This document shows, in pieces, positions 49,121 through 59,061 of a stretch of 64,000 bases of DNA. The notes beneath the pieces are model-generated. The model worked only from the letters and a program-made list of their open reading frames with translations, was not told the origin of the DNA and made no database searches. How positions within the stretch are numbered: the stretch's first letter is position 1; every line of letters starts with the position of its first letter. This DNA comes from Chlorobiaceae bacterium (lineage in GTDB: Bacteria; Bacteroidota; Chlorobiia; Chlorobiales; Chlorobiaceae), in assembly GCA_013334965.1 (NCBI GenBank), contig JAAXWO010000002.1, forward strand, positions 148,037 to 212,036, read 5' to 3'. A program made the translations under genes and the position numbers.

Positions 49121-50427
49121 CGATGGAGGTTGCGGAAGTCAGGATATGGGGAGAACTGGCTGGAGCTGTGGCATGGGACGATGTCGCCGGCCTGGCTACG
49201 TTCGAGTACGATGCCGCATTCAAATTGAAAGGATGGGATCTGGCTCCCCTGCAGATGCCGCTTTCCGCTGCCAAGAGCATGTTTGTATTTCCAGCTTTGC
49301 GCAGGAAGATCGAACCGACCCTGGACTCCTTCAAGGGCTTGCCGGGGCTGCTGGCCGACGTGCTGCCTGACAGATACGGCAATGAACTGATCAACCTGTG
49401 GCTGGCCCGGCAAGGCCGACCGCAGGACAGCATGAATCCGGTAGAGATGCTCTGCTTTATCGGTTCCCGTGGGATGGGGGCTCTGGAGTTCGAACCGACG
49501 ACCTGGACAGAGAGCAAAAAAACATTCTCCATAGAGATAGACTCCCTGGTGGACATTGCAAAAACAATGCTCTCCAGAAAAGAGGCCTTTAGCGCCAACC
49601 TGCAGGGCGATGAAAAAAAGGCCATCCCGGAAATTCTTCGTATCGGCACATCGGCAGGCGGAGCAAGGCCCAAGGCCGTAATCGCCTACAACGCCAAGAC
49701 AGGGGAAGTTCGTTCCGGCCAGACCAGAGCACCCAAAGGGTTTGAGCATTGGCTTTTAAAGCTGGACGGAGTGAGTGATGTGCAGTTGGGAACCAGTCAC
49801 GGTTATGGCAGGGTTGAGATGGCGTACTACAACATGGCAAAAGCCTGCGGCATAACCATGATGCCCTCCCGATTGCTGGAAGAAAACGGAAGGGCGCACT
49901 TCATGACCAGACGCTTCGACCGCGAGGGTGAATCAACGAAACACCACATTCAAACCTTCTGCGCACTGAAGCACTTTGACTACAACGCCGTCATGAGCTT
50001 CAGCTACGAGCAGCTTTTTCAGACCATGCGTGAACTGAAACTGCCCTATCCTGACGCAGAACAGATGTTCAGAAGAATGGTTTTTAACGTGGCGGCACGA
50101 AACTGCGACGACCATACAAAAAACTTTTCGTTCCGGTTGAAAAAAGGTGCCAAATGGGAGCTGGCCCCGGCTTATGATGTTTGCCATGCCTATCAGCCCG
50201 ATCATCGATGGGTAAGTCAGCATGCGTTGAGCATCAACGGGAAACGATCGGAGATAACCAGGGAGGACCTTTTAATCATCGGCAGATCCATAAACAATAA
50301 AAAAGCAGCTGAAGCGATTGAGGAAATCAATGCAACGGTTGCCCAATGGAAAAAGTATGCCGATGAAGTCGGGGTTTCGCCCGACTTACGAAACCAGATC
50401 TCCAAAACACTTATCCACCTGAAATAA
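49114..50427 (+). CDS. hipA: HipA-type serine/threonine kinase toxin
   Basis: A toxin of the HipA kinase family; relatives phosphorylate glutamyl-tRNA synthetase. The 437 residues show the N-terminal subdomain (L-P-G-L-L-A-D-V-L-P-D-R-Y-G), the glycine-rich loop G-T-S-A-G-G-A-R-P-K-A, and the catalytic/metal region N-V-A-A-R-N-C-D-D-H-T-K-N-F-S-F followed by A-P-A-Y-D-V. All key motifs appear intact. The start is either 49114 or 49123. It is coupled to hipB. Confidence 0.93.
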   Translation: MVTMEVAEVRIWGELAGAVAWDDVAGLATFEYDAAFKLKGWDLAPLQMPLSAAKSMFVFPALRRKIEPTLDSFKGLPGLLADVLPDRYGNELINLWLARQGRPQDSMNPVEMLCFIGSRGMGALEFEPTTWTESKKTFSIEIDSLVDIAKTMLSRKEAFSANLQGDEKKAIPEILRIGTSAGGARPKAVIAYNAKTGEVRSGQTRAPKGFEHWLLKLDGVSDVQLGTSHGYGRVEMAYYNMAKACGITMMPSRLLEENGRAHFMTRRFDREGESTKHHIQTFCALKHFDYNAVMSFSYEQLFQTMRELKLPYPDAEQMFRRMVFNVAARNCDDHTKNFSFRLKKGAKWELAPAYDVCHAYQPDHRWVSQHALSINGKRSEITREDLLIIGRSINNKKAAEAIEEINATVAQWKKYADEVGVSPDLRNQISKTLIHLK

Positions 50428-50505
50428 TGTTTCGGATTGGCAGCGTTCTGCTATTCGTTTGAAAGGCATGCGAGTGTCGCCTGGTCAACAGCCAGTTGCT
50501 GCCGG

Positions 50506-51495
50506 TCACTTTCGAATATGGCTGACCGAGTCAACCTGCTGCGAAAAGAGGTCGGTAAAGATGCTCATGACGGTTCGTTTCCTGACCTTGATGTTCATCG
50601 TCACCGACATACCCGACTGCAGGAAGATTTTCCGGTTGTTCGACGTCAGGTGTTGCTGGTCAAGACGCACCTTGATGGGGAAATGGTAGTATTTGATGAT
50701 GTCGTCCGGAGCGAGTACGTCCGAACCGACCCAGATGATCTTTCCCTTGATGTCCCCGAACTCCGCATAGGGAAACGCGTCGAGCCGGATATCGACCGGG
50801 AGGTTTTCGGAAACGAATCCGATATCCTGGTTTGAAATGAACGCACGTGCAGTAAGTACGTCGTCAGGCACGACCTTGAGAATGATCTGCCCCTGGCTGA
50901 CGACAGTCCCCTGCTTGACCTGGAGGAAAAAAATGGTGCCATCGACAGGAGCCGTAATGGCCTCATAACCTGTGGCCTGGTTTGTCATGTAGCTCTGCTT
51001 GCTGATCTGCTCCGAAAGATCGGCGATCTGCGCCTGCAGTTTCAGGACGTCCAGCTTTTTCTGCTCCACCTCGAACTCCGACACCGCAGAGGTTTTCAGC
51101 AGTGACCTCAGCTTCGAAAGCATTGAAGACTCTGTGGCGTACTGCTGACGGGCGTTGGAAAGTGCAATCTTCAGGGATTTGAGCTTCGACTCTTCACCGA
51201 CCGACAACACAGGGACCAGGTCGAGCAGCACGGAGCCTTTCTTTACCCGTTGACCGTCTTCCACATAGAGCTTGCCGACTTCGCCATTGATTGCCGCCTG
51301 GATGTTTTTCACTTCGCCGGTCGGTTCGAGCTTGCCTGTTGCCGGTATGGTGACATCGATTTTCGCAATGGAAGCCCACACTAGAAATCCGGCAAATGAA
51401 GCCATCAGAACCCAGAGCAGAGCCCTCGGAACCGTATTCGACTGCGTGAACACTTCACCCTGACCGATCAGGTCGTCTGAAAATGGTCTCTTCAT
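50506..51495 (-). CDS. HlyD-type membrane fusion protein of type I secretion system 2
   Basis: The adaptor for the HetC-like exporter encoded just upstream. The 329 residues have a membrane helix (about 24-42, A-L-L-W-V-L-M-A-S-F-A-G-F-L-V-W-A), a lipoyl half, a coiled-coil hairpin (about 105-175), the second lipoyl half (A-P-V-D-G-T-I-F-F-L-Q-V-K-Q-G) and a C-terminal barrel. The ATG overlaps the ABC gene stop by three bases. It is the last gene of the leftward operon. Confidence 0.92.
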   Translation of the reverse strand: MKRPFSDDLIGQGEVFTQSNTVPRALLWVLMASFAGFLVWASIAKIDVTIPATGKLEPTGEVKNIQAAINGEVGKLYVEDGQRVKKGSVLLDLVPVLSVGEESKLKSLKIALSNARQQYATESSMLSKLRSLLKTSAVSEFEVEQKKLDVLKLQAQIADLSEQISKQSYMTNQATGYEAITAPVDGTIFFLQVKQGTVVSQGQIILKVVPDDVLTARAFISNQDIGFVSENLPVDIRLDAFPYAEFGDIKGKIIWVGSDVLAPDDIIKYYHFPIKVRLDQQHLTSNNRKIFLQSGMSVTMNIKVRKRTVMSIFTDLFSQQVDSVSHIRK

Positions 51496-54400
51496 GACTG
51501 CCCCCCATCAAAAGATGAATGAGTAGCCGTCTGCTTCTGGAACAGTGAGAAGTAACGGCCTTTCTGCGCCATGAGATCATCATGCACTCCAGACTCATCG
51601 ATTATGCCGTCATGAAAACAGAGTATCATCGAAGCCCCTTTCACTGAATTAAGCCTGTGGGTGATATACAATACCGTCTTGCCACGAAAAGCCTGGATGA
51701 GGTTATCGATCAGTTTGCTCTCGGTGTTGGGATCCAGTGCGCTGGTCGCTTCGTCGAGGATGATCATGCCGGGATTCTGGAGAATCGTCCTTGCGATGGC
51801 GATCCTCTGGCGCTGGCCGCCCGAGAGGGATGATCCCTTTTCTCCGACCGGGGTGCTGTAACCGGTCGGAAGCGCCATAATAAACTCATGGGCTTCGGCG
51901 ATTGTCGCAGCACGGATAATATCGGCGTCGCTCGCCTCGGGATTCGTCAGCGCTATGTTCTCCTTGACCGAAACGTTGAACAGCATCGGGTCCTGCGGCA
52001 CGATGCCTATCTGGCTTCTCAGCGAATAGAGCTCGACTTTCCCGATGTCGTAGTTGTCGATGAATATCCTTCCGTTTTCAAGCGGATACAACCGCTGGAT
52101 GAGTTTTGCAAAGGTGCTTTTTCCCGATCCGCTTTCACCGACGATGCCGACAAACGCACCGGCTGGAATGTTGACGTTCACGTTCTTGAGAACCATCGGA
52201 GTGTTTTCGATGAACCTGAACGAGACGTTCTCACACTGTATTTCACCCTTAACAAGGGGAAGCGGGATCTGCATGAGCTGATTCTTGCCGCCCTCCTGGG
52301 GATTATCGACGATATCGCCCAGACGCTCAAGGGACATTCCTGTCTCCTGGAAGTTCTGCCAAAGCTGTGAAAGGCGCATGACCGGACTGGTTATGTAACC
52401 GGCGATGATACGGAATGCGACAAGCTGGCCGAGCTTCAGCTCATTGTTCAGCACCAGGTAGGCTCCTGCCCAGATCACGATCAGTCCGGAGAGTTTGCTG
52501 AGAAACGAGTTGGTCGAGTTTGCCAGCGTGCCGGTAACAACAGGCTTGAAGCCCTCCCTGACATAGCCTGCATATTTTTCCTGCCAGTTCCATCGCGCCC
52601 GCAGCTCGATATTCTGGGATTTGACGGTCTGGATGCCAGACAGCACCTCGATCAGGTAGGCGTTGGTCTGGCCGTGCAAAACCGCTTTTTCGCGCAACTG
52701 TTTCCTTATCACGGGCGATATGAGAAAAGTCACCAGGCCGATCAGGGGAATCACTGAGAGGGAGAGCAGCGTCAGCTTCCAGCTGAATAAAAACAGCACG
52801 ACGACATAGATGACCGAAAATACCGCATCGAGCACCACATTGAGCGCCGTTCCCGTCAGGAACTGCCGGATTCTTTCAAGCTCGCCGATACGGGAGCTCA
52901 GCTCTCCTACCGGCCGTTTTTCGAAAAACCTGAGCGGCAGGCGAAGAAGGTGGTCGATCACTTCAGCGCCGAGCGATACATCGATCCTGTTGGTTGTATC
53001 GACGAACAACCACGTCCTGAGGCTGCTCACCACCGCTTCAAGAACTGCGATCGCGAGCATGAAGAGGCCAAGGGTCTCCAGTGTGGAATAGCTGTTGCGG
53101 ACAATGACCTGATCGATGATGATCATGAACATCAGGGGATTGGCAAGCGTCATGATCTGCACAAAAAAAGATGCGATCATCACCTCGGCAAGCACGTTCC
53201 GATACTTGTTGATCGAGGGCAGGAACCAGTCGAACCCGAACCTGTTCTCGGGAGTATCGGCCCGCACATCCAGCACAAGCGCCTCACCCTTGTGACTCCA
53301 GCTCTGCCAGAATCCGGCAGCGTCAAGAACCTTTACCCCCGGTGAGGAGGGTATGGCAATCGTCACCTCCTTTGGGGTGACCTTGTAGAGCAACGCAAAA
53401 CTCTCATTCCAACGGATGAGCACGGGAGCTTTCAGCCGGGAAAGCGCCGGTTCCTGAAAGGTCACGATCTGCGCCTTCAGACCGAGAAGGATTGAAACGG
53501 CACCGCAATCCTGGATGGAAACCTGCCCGTTCCGGGTAAACTGGTTTCCGATAACGCTGCGGATCAGATCCTTCTTGACCGGGATGTTGAGATGCTTTCC
53601 AAGCATCAGGAAGCAGGCTATGGCCTGTTCGACAACCCCTCCCCTCGCCCTGACGAAGGGAAATCCTTTTGATCGGGCGCGCTCTTCCGTCCCTCCGGGA
53701 ACGTAATTGAACTCCTCGTCAGGCCCGGGATATTCGTCGACTTCAACATCGTCCCCATCAGTCCCGGTTGCGTTCGTCTCAGGCTGATGAGCCAGCCTGG
53801 AGATGCTGGATAGATCCAGGCCGACCAGACGCATTGAAAATGATGCCGGAATCCTCTTTTCCGTCTTCGGAAACTCAGACCCCACGGGATAATTGCTGTT
53901 GTCACTGCTGCTGACGAACCATTGCAACGGCTTTTCCGGAACCTCCCTGGTGAAGCCGGAGTCAACCGCCTCGGCGCTTTTGAGGAGATATACGGCAAGA
54001 TCCTTCATCCCGGCAAAACCAGATTCGCGAATATGGGCATCCAGCGCGGGATCGTTGGCATAAACAGATTCGAGGAGAAAAGTGATCTCTGAAGGATCGG
54101 TAGCGTCATGCAGGCGACCGTAAAGCGCAGGAACGGCGTTGACGACCTCACCCAATGCCTTTGCCGGAATTTTCAGGCACTGCGTATCCTCGGAAGCGGT
54201 AACTATTTCAGTAGGTTGGCGTCGCATAAGGCTGACCCACCCGAACACCTCACCCGCACCGAGCAACCGGAATGTCTGGGCGGCGCCTGTCGCCCTGTCG
54301 TAATAAAGGGTACGAACGCTACCGGAGAGGATGATATAAAACGAATCGGGCATTGCACCACGGCTGATGATCTGCTTTCCTATGCTGTAATGGTCCACTG

Positions 54401-54506
54401 AGCAGCAGCCGGCAATCATAAGCTTTTTTTCTTCTGTCAACCCCGAGAAGAACGAAATGCCGGAAAGAAGATGGTTGAGGTCAGTGGTGGAGTGTTCAAT
54501 AGGCAT
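51492..54506 (-). CDS. HetC-like ABC exporter with cyclic-nucleotide-binding and degenerate C39 domains
   Basis: The 1004-residue protein has an N-terminal cNMP-binding domain (about 13-130), a linker, a C39-like domain (about 288-415), a membrane domain (about 430-720) and an ATPase (about 750-995: G-E-S-G-S-G-K-S-T, L-S-G-G-Q-R-Q-R, M-I-I-L-D-E-A-T-S-A-L-D). In the C39-like domain the catalytic cysteine position reads E-Q-A-I-A-C (Gln294) and the histidine position is Ser369, so cleavage is unlikely. It probably binds and exports an uncleaved RTX protein as HlyB does. This domain set is best known from cyanobacteria. Confidence 0.92.
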   Translation of the reverse strand: MPIEHSTTDLNHLLSGISFFSGLTEEKKLMIAGCCSVDHYSIGKQIISRGAMPDSFYIILSGSVRTLYYDRATGAAQTFRLLGAGEVFGWVSLMRRQPTEIVTASEDTQCLKIPAKALGEVVNAVPALYGRLHDATDPSEITFLLESVYANDPALDAHIRESGFAGMKDLAVYLLKSAEAVDSGFTREVPEKPLQWFVSSSDNSNYPVGSEFPKTEKRIPASFSMRLVGLDLSSISRLAHQPETNATGTDGDDVEVDEYPGPDEEFNYVPGGTEERARSKGFPFVRARGGVVEQAIACFLMLGKHLNIPVKKDLIRSVIGNQFTRNGQVSIQDCGAVSILLGLKAQIVTFQEPALSRLKAPVLIRWNESFALLYKVTPKEVTIAIPSSPGVKVLDAAGFWQSWSHKGEALVLDVRADTPENRFGFDWFLPSINKYRNVLAEVMIASFFVQIMTLANPLMFMIIIDQVIVRNSYSTLETLGLFMLAIAVLEAVVSSLRTWLFVDTTNRIDVSLGAEVIDHLLRLPLRFFEKRPVGELSSRIGELERIRQFLTGTALNVVLDAVFSVIYVVVLFLFSWKLTLLSLSVIPLIGLVTFLISPVIRKQLREKAVLHGQTNAYLIEVLSGIQTVKSQNIELRARWNWQEKYAGYVREGFKPVVTGTLANSTNSFLSKLSGLIVIWAGAYLVLNNELKLGQLVAFRIIAGYITSPVMRLSQLWQNFQETGMSLERLGDIVDNPQEGGKNQLMQIPLPLVKGEIQCENVSFRFIENTPMVLKNVNVNIPAGAFVGIVGESGSGKSTFAKLIQRLYPLENGRIFIDNYDIGKVELYSLRSQIGIVPQDPMLFNVSVKENIALTNPEASDADIIRAATIAEAHEFIMALPTGYSTPVGEKGSSLSGGQRQRIAIARTILQNPGMIILDEATSALDPNTESKLIDNLIQAFRGKTVLYITHRLNSVKGASMILCFHDGIIDESGVHDDLMAQKGRYFSLFQKQTATHSSFDGGQS

Positions 54507-54580
54507 CAGAAACGGTCTCTTTTGTAATTGATACGACCAGGGAACAGGGCGCCCGACACAAATTCAACAATAAACTATCG

Positions 54581-55309
54581 TCAGTAAAAATATTCCCTTA
54601 CCTCTTTTTTCACCCATTCGTCAAAAAGGTAGGCAAGAATATTCTGCTGCATGTCCTCATCCAGACGCGCAGGTATCCGCTCTTTCAGAAGGGTAATGAT
54701 CCCGTAACCATCGATGATCACGGGAGGATTAAGCGCGCCAGGCTTGACGGTCGACAGAAAATGGGCAAGTTTCGGATTCAACCCCCGGAGCTCAACCGGC
54801 CCTATCTGACCCTCGCTTTTTGCCTCCCGGCCATCGGAGTACTTCGGCGCAAGCCCGGCAAAGGAATCTTCACCCGACTGTAGACGAAAAAACAGCTCTG
54901 CCACAAGCTCATGATTTTTGTTCCGGATCATCGAAAACACAACCTTGTCCAGCTGCGACTTCCTCGCAATGAATGCCTCTTCGACGTGTGCGGCGAACAT
55001 CTGATGCTTCAATTTTTCTATCAGCACCGGGCGTCTGAGGAAAAATTCAACGTCTTCAGGAACAACTCCCTCAAGAACCATCCGGGCCCTCTCTTTTTCA
55101 AGAAACTCCGGATCTTCAGATATCTGGAGGTTGTAATGCAGCAGCATCTCTTCAACGCTGCAATCGTATGACCCCACCGCACGATCTACGACCATTCCCG
55201 CCATCAGCTGGGGCATGAAATTATATCCCGACACAAGAGGAAATACAGCGTCTACCTGAACAGATCGCTTACCGAGCTGAATACGGTCAACCATAAGAAA
55301 CTTCACCAA
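54581..55309 (-). CDS. Parvulin-type peptidyl-prolyl isomerase of secretion system 2
   Basis: The 242-residue protein has a helical N-terminal region and a parvulin domain (about 120-215: F-A-G-L-A-P-K-Y-S-D-G, G-Q-I-G-P-V-E-L, I-I-D-G-Y-G-I-I-T-L-L). No signal peptide is seen, so it may act in the cytoplasm. It is the first gene of the operon with the ABC and HlyD genes. Such isomerases often accompany HetC-type exporters. It could keep the giant adhesin unfolded before export, which is an inference. Confidence 0.82.
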   Translation of the reverse strand: MVKFLMVDRIQLGKRSVQVDAVFPLVSGYNFMPQLMAGMVVDRAVGSYDCSVEEMLLHYNLQISEDPEFLEKERARMVLEGVVPEDVEFFLRRPVLIEKLKHQMFAAHVEEAFIARKSQLDKVVFSMIRNKNHELVAELFFRLQSGEDSFAGLAPKYSDGREAKSEGQIGPVELRGLNPKLAHFLSTVKPGALNPPVIIDGYGIITLLKERIPARLDEDMQQNILAYLFDEWVKKEVREYFY

Positions 55310-55596
55310 TGCCGGATTCCGGCAAATGTTTATGAAATTCGTTCGTAGCCCGAAGAGTATTCCCGCTGCAGGACGCCGAATACGCCACTACACGGCAAAC
55401 ACTGATATTTAAACAAGATAACTTAAATTTCATCATAGAACAATCAACTCTTCCGTCAAATACCGGTATTTGATCGACCCTGGCCCCCCGATATCACAAG
55501 TGTCCCTGACCTGATTTATATTAATGCTATGTTATAGTGAGCATATAACGTTACAATTGCTTAAATCGAGTAAATGTTCCAGGTTGAAAATGTGCC
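55310..55596. promoter_or_regulatory. Divergent promoter region of secretion system 2
   Basis: 287 bp, AT-rich towards the right, between the isomerase gene and the TPR-glycosyltransferase gene. It must hold both promoters. No clear operator was identified. Confidence 0.45.
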
Positions 55597-57597
55597 ATGA
55601 TGACTTTGTCAGAACAGAACATTCCTGACGTGCTTGCCACTGCGATAAAACAGCAACAGGCGGGCCGGTTTGATGAGGCGGAAACCAATTACCGGGCCAT
55701 CATTGGAATATATCCGTCTCACACGAAAGCACTGACGCTTCTCGGTACGCTTTACCTTCAGCGCGGAAACCGTGAAGATGGGATCAGCATGCTTGACCGC
55801 TCTCTTGCTCTCGATCCGGATCAACCTGAAGTATACAACAACAGGGGGATCGCGCTTCAGCAGATCAAGGAGTACCTGAAAGCGCTTGAAAGCTTCAATC
55901 AGGCGATCTCCATGAAGCCTGAATACCCTGATGCATACAACAATCGCGGCCTAGTCCTTAAGTATCTTAATCGCAACGACGAAGCCATAGAGAGCTTCAG
56001 GACAGCAATACGCCTTAAACCTGACTACGCTGAAGCCTGTTGCAACCTGGCGAATTCGCTCTCAAGCGTCGGCAGGTTCAAGGAAGCGCTTGAAGAGTAC
56101 GATCATTCACTGCTGATCCAGCCTGGTTACCAGAAAGCGCATATCGGCCGGGGCATGGCCCTGACCGATCTCGGACGATTTCCAGAAGCTCTTGAAGAGT
56201 ACGAAAAAGCCAAAAAGGATAACATCGGCGATGCCGACTACCACAAGAGCCGGGGAGATCTGTTCCTGCAACTCAAGCGTTACGAAGAGGCCAGGGAGAG
56301 CTTTCAGGCCGCCATCGACCTGCAGCCTGAAAATCCGGTATATCACATCGGATACGGCAGCGCCCTGTTCAACCTGCTTCGGGAAGAAGAGACGGTCATC
56401 AGTTGTACGAAAGCGCTGGAATTGAAGTCAGACATGCCGGAAGCCTATTATTACCGGGCGCTGGCGTTACTGCACATGCCCGGCATAAGCCATGAAGAGG
56501 TGCTCCGGAATTATCACTACGCAGTGTCGTTCAGGCCTAATTTTTCTGATGCTCATTTCGCCATTGGCCTGCTGAAACTGTCCCTGGGCGATTTCAGTGA
56601 AGGATGGCGTTTGTACGAATACCGACCGGCAGTCAAAAAAAGATTGATCAGTGATAAACCTTTGTGGTTCGGCCAGTCTCCAATTGCAGGCAAAACCCTG
56701 TTCATCGAAGCGGAACAAGGCTTTGGAGACACCATACAGTTCTGTCGGTACGCCATGCTTGCAGAAAAAGCCGGTGCGACGGTCATCGTCGAAACATACG
56801 AACCGCTGCTCTCCCTCCTGAAGACCTTGCCGGGCAACATCACGGTCTGTTCAATGAAGGACAATCTCCAGAACAGGCAAATGAACATCGAAAGGGACAG
56901 CGAAGGGAACATGACGGCCAGTTCGAAAAAGAACAACACTCCAGCCCATGATTTTCACTGCCCGATGATGAGTCTTCCGCTCGCATTCAAAACCACGCTC
57001 GAAACGATTCCGTCAGAGATTCCGTATTTATGTGCGACACAGGAAAAAATGACATCCTGGAATGACATGGTCAAGCCGTCGAAGAAGCCGAAAATAGGTA
57101 TCGTATGGTCAGGGAATGAAAAGTACTCAAACGACCTGCGCCGAAGCATTCCGCTCAAGGTCTTCGGGAGATTGCTGGAACTCAATGCTGACTTTCACGT
57201 CATACAAAAAGAGATTCGCGAAGGCGACATTGAACTGCTCGCCGGATTCAAACACGTGTCGCTGTACCAGAAAGAGCTGGTCGACTTTTCAGACACCGCC
57301 GCCCTGGTTTCACAGATGGATCTCGTCATTTCCGTGGATACCGCCGTCGCCCACCTTGCTGGCGCCATCGGTAAAAATGTATGGATTTTACTGCCATATG
57401 CTTCCGATTTCCGCTGGATGGTCGGTCGCCCGGACACCCCGTGGTACCCTTCAGCCCGACTCTTCAGACAAAGCACCTCTCACGACTGGGCTGAAGTTAT
57501 CGACAGGGTCGCCGACGACCTGACATCCGGGTTGTTGGCGACCCATACGAAAAAAAAACTTCATAACCCTCGGCCTGGGCCGAAACGGCTTATCTGA
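55597..57597 (+). CDS. TPR protein with a C-terminal glycosyltransferase-like (GT9-related) domain, copy 2
   Basis: The 666-residue paralogue of the protein at 14385-16250. TPR units fill residues about 10-330 (Y-P-D-A-Y-N-N-R-G-L-V-L-K). The GT-B-like domain (about 340-650) has G-F-G-D-T-I-Q-F-C-R-Y, I-G-I-V-W-S-G-N and D-L-V-I-S-V-D-T-A-V-A-H-L-A-G-A-I-G. Its end overlaps the convergent TolC gene by eight bases. Placement inside the RTX adhesin locus suggests it acts on the adhesin or its assembly, perhaps as a glycosyltransferase; activity is unproven. Confidence 0.86.
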   Translation: MMTLSEQNIPDVLATAIKQQQAGRFDEAETNYRAIIGIYPSHTKALTLLGTLYLQRGNREDGISMLDRSLALDPDQPEVYNNRGIALQQIKEYLKALESFNQAISMKPEYPDAYNNRGLVLKYLNRNDEAIESFRTAIRLKPDYAEACCNLANSLSSVGRFKEALEEYDHSLLIQPGYQKAHIGRGMALTDLGRFPEALEEYEKAKKDNIGDADYHKSRGDLFLQLKRYEEARESFQAAIDLQPENPVYHIGYGSALFNLLREEETVISCTKALELKSDMPEAYYYRALALLHMPGISHEEVLRNYHYAVSFRPNFSDAHFAIGLLKLSLGDFSEGWRLYEYRPAVKKRLISDKPLWFGQSPIAGKTLFIEAEQGFGDTIQFCRYAMLAEKAGATVIVETYEPLLSLLKTLPGNITVCSMKDNLQNRQMNIERDSEGNMTASSKKNNTPAHDFHCPMMSLPLAFKTTLETIPSEIPYLCATQEKMTSWNDMVKPSKKPKIGIVWSGNEKYSNDLRRSIPLKVFGRLLELNADFHVIQKEIREGDIELLAGFKHVSLYQKELVDFSDTAALVSQMDLVISVDTAVAHLAGAIGKNVWILLPYASDFRWMVGRPDTPWYPSARLFRQSTSHDWAEVIDRVADDLTSGLLATHTKKKLHNPRPGPKRLI

Positions 57598-59008
57598 TGG
57601 CTCCGTCCTGAGACCCGACCGGCGTTTCAACGGCAGGAATATCTCCTGACGTCACCTGCGGCATCGGGATGTTGATATCCTTCAGGCTCGGCATCTCTCC
57701 CCGAACCACCCCGATGGCGCTCAACAGTTTCCCCATGCCCGCCAGAACTCGCGCATTGGCTCCCGTCAGGTCGAAATAGGCGTTGTAGTATGCCCGCTGC
57801 GACTGATAGTACTCGTTTTCCGTATCCAGAAGATCCAGCAGGGTTCGCTTGCCGATATTGAACTGCTGGCGGTACGCCACCCTCACCTTGTCAAGGCTTT
57901 TGCGGTTCACATCAAGAAAGTGCACCTGCTCGCCTATCTTTATCCGGTCGTTGTACGCGATCGATACCACCTGGCGTAGATCCGAGGCCGCCTTGTCCTT
58001 CAGGTCCACGGCAACGTACATCTTCTGACGGTACTGATGCTCAGCGGCCGCATCGGATCCCCCATTGAATATGTTGAACGTCAGCGCAAGCTCCACAACG
58101 CTGTCGTTCTGCAACCCTTCCACTCCTGTCGTATTCCTTGACCAGTCCCGATACGCCTTGAGGTCCAGCCTTGGATAGAACTTCGACTGCTGAACCTTGA
58201 TGGCCTGACGCGCCGCGTTGGTGTCGGACAGCGTAGCCAGAAAACCTGGGTTGTGCTGGAACGCCTCCATCAACGCCTCTTTGGCCGTGCGCGGAATGCC
58301 TTCAACATTCAGCACCGGTGCGGCAAGCTCCTCAGGGGGCAACTCTCCGACAAGCCTCTGGTACCTTGACGTCACATCGTGCAGGTTGCTTACCTCCGTC
58401 AGGTAATTCGACTGGGCCAGAGCGACTCGGGCGCTAATCTGGTCAAGGTCCACGACGGCTCCCACTCCCGCGTCCACGCGGCTCCGAACCTGGTTGTAGA
58501 TCTCCTGATGGTAATCGTAATTCCTCTTCGCAAGCCTTACCATCTCACGGTAACGCAGAACATCGGCATACGCACCGACGCTCTCAAGACCTACATTTTC
58601 CATTGCGTTCAGGAACTCAAGGTACCTCCCCTGGCCCGAATGCTTCAGCCTCGACATCTGGTTCCGAGTATAAAATCCGTCAAAAAGCATCTGCGACAAT
58701 TCAATCCGACCCGACCGGCGCAGATAGTTCGTACTCTGGATATGCTCTCCGTCACGCTTCTCCCTGCCTATGCCGGCAACGATATCAACCTTCGGCCAGT
58801 ATCCCCCGTTGGCAACTCCCTGCTCCTCGTACACATCACGAAACACATGGAACTTTGCCCTGATCTCAGGATTCGTATTGACCACCTTTTCAACCGTTTC
58901 ACGCAACGTCGCCGACCCGGCGAACGCTTGTTGCGGAACAAACCCGGCGCTCAACAGCAATACCGCCGCTGACAGGGTTTGCAGACTCTTTTTCGTTGAC
59001 TTCTTCAT
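57590..59008 (-). CDS. TolC family outer membrane channel of secretion system 2
   Basis: The 472-residue protein has a signal peptide (S-L-Q-T-L-S-A-A-V-L-L-L-S-A-G-F-V and on, ending A-F-A), the L-R-E-T-V-E-K-V-V-N-T-N-P-E-I start, and two TolC-type helical repeats ending in the G-K-R-T-L-L-D-L-L-D-T-E-N-E-Y motif. This subgroup (AggA/LapE-like) usually serves adhesin exporters. It lies 53 bp downstream of the giant adhesin on the same strand, so it is probably cotranscribed with it. Confidence 0.93.
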   Translation of the reverse strand: MKKSTKKSLQTLSAAVLLLSAGFVPQQAFAGSATLRETVEKVVNTNPEIRAKFHVFRDVYEEQGVANGGYWPKVDIVAGIGREKRDGEHIQSTNYLRRSGRIELSQMLFDGFYTRNQMSRLKHSGQGRYLEFLNAMENVGLESVGAYADVLRYREMVRLAKRNYDYHQEIYNQVRSRVDAGVGAVVDLDQISARVALAQSNYLTEVSNLHDVTSRYQRLVGELPPEELAAPVLNVEGIPRTAKEALMEAFQHNPGFLATLSDTNAARQAIKVQQSKFYPRLDLKAYRDWSRNTTGVEGLQNDSVVELALTFNIFNGGSDAAAEHQYRQKMYVAVDLKDKAASDLRQVVSIAYNDRIKIGEQVHFLDVNRKSLDKVRVAYRQQFNIGKRTLLDLLDTENEYYQSQRAYYNAYFDLTGANARVLAGMGKLLSAIGVVRGEMPSLKDINIPMPQVTSGDIPAVETPVGSQDGAIR

Positions 59009-59061
59009 GCGTGTTTGACTAAGGGTTGGAAATCAATAAACACCCCCAAAACTCCTCAGGG

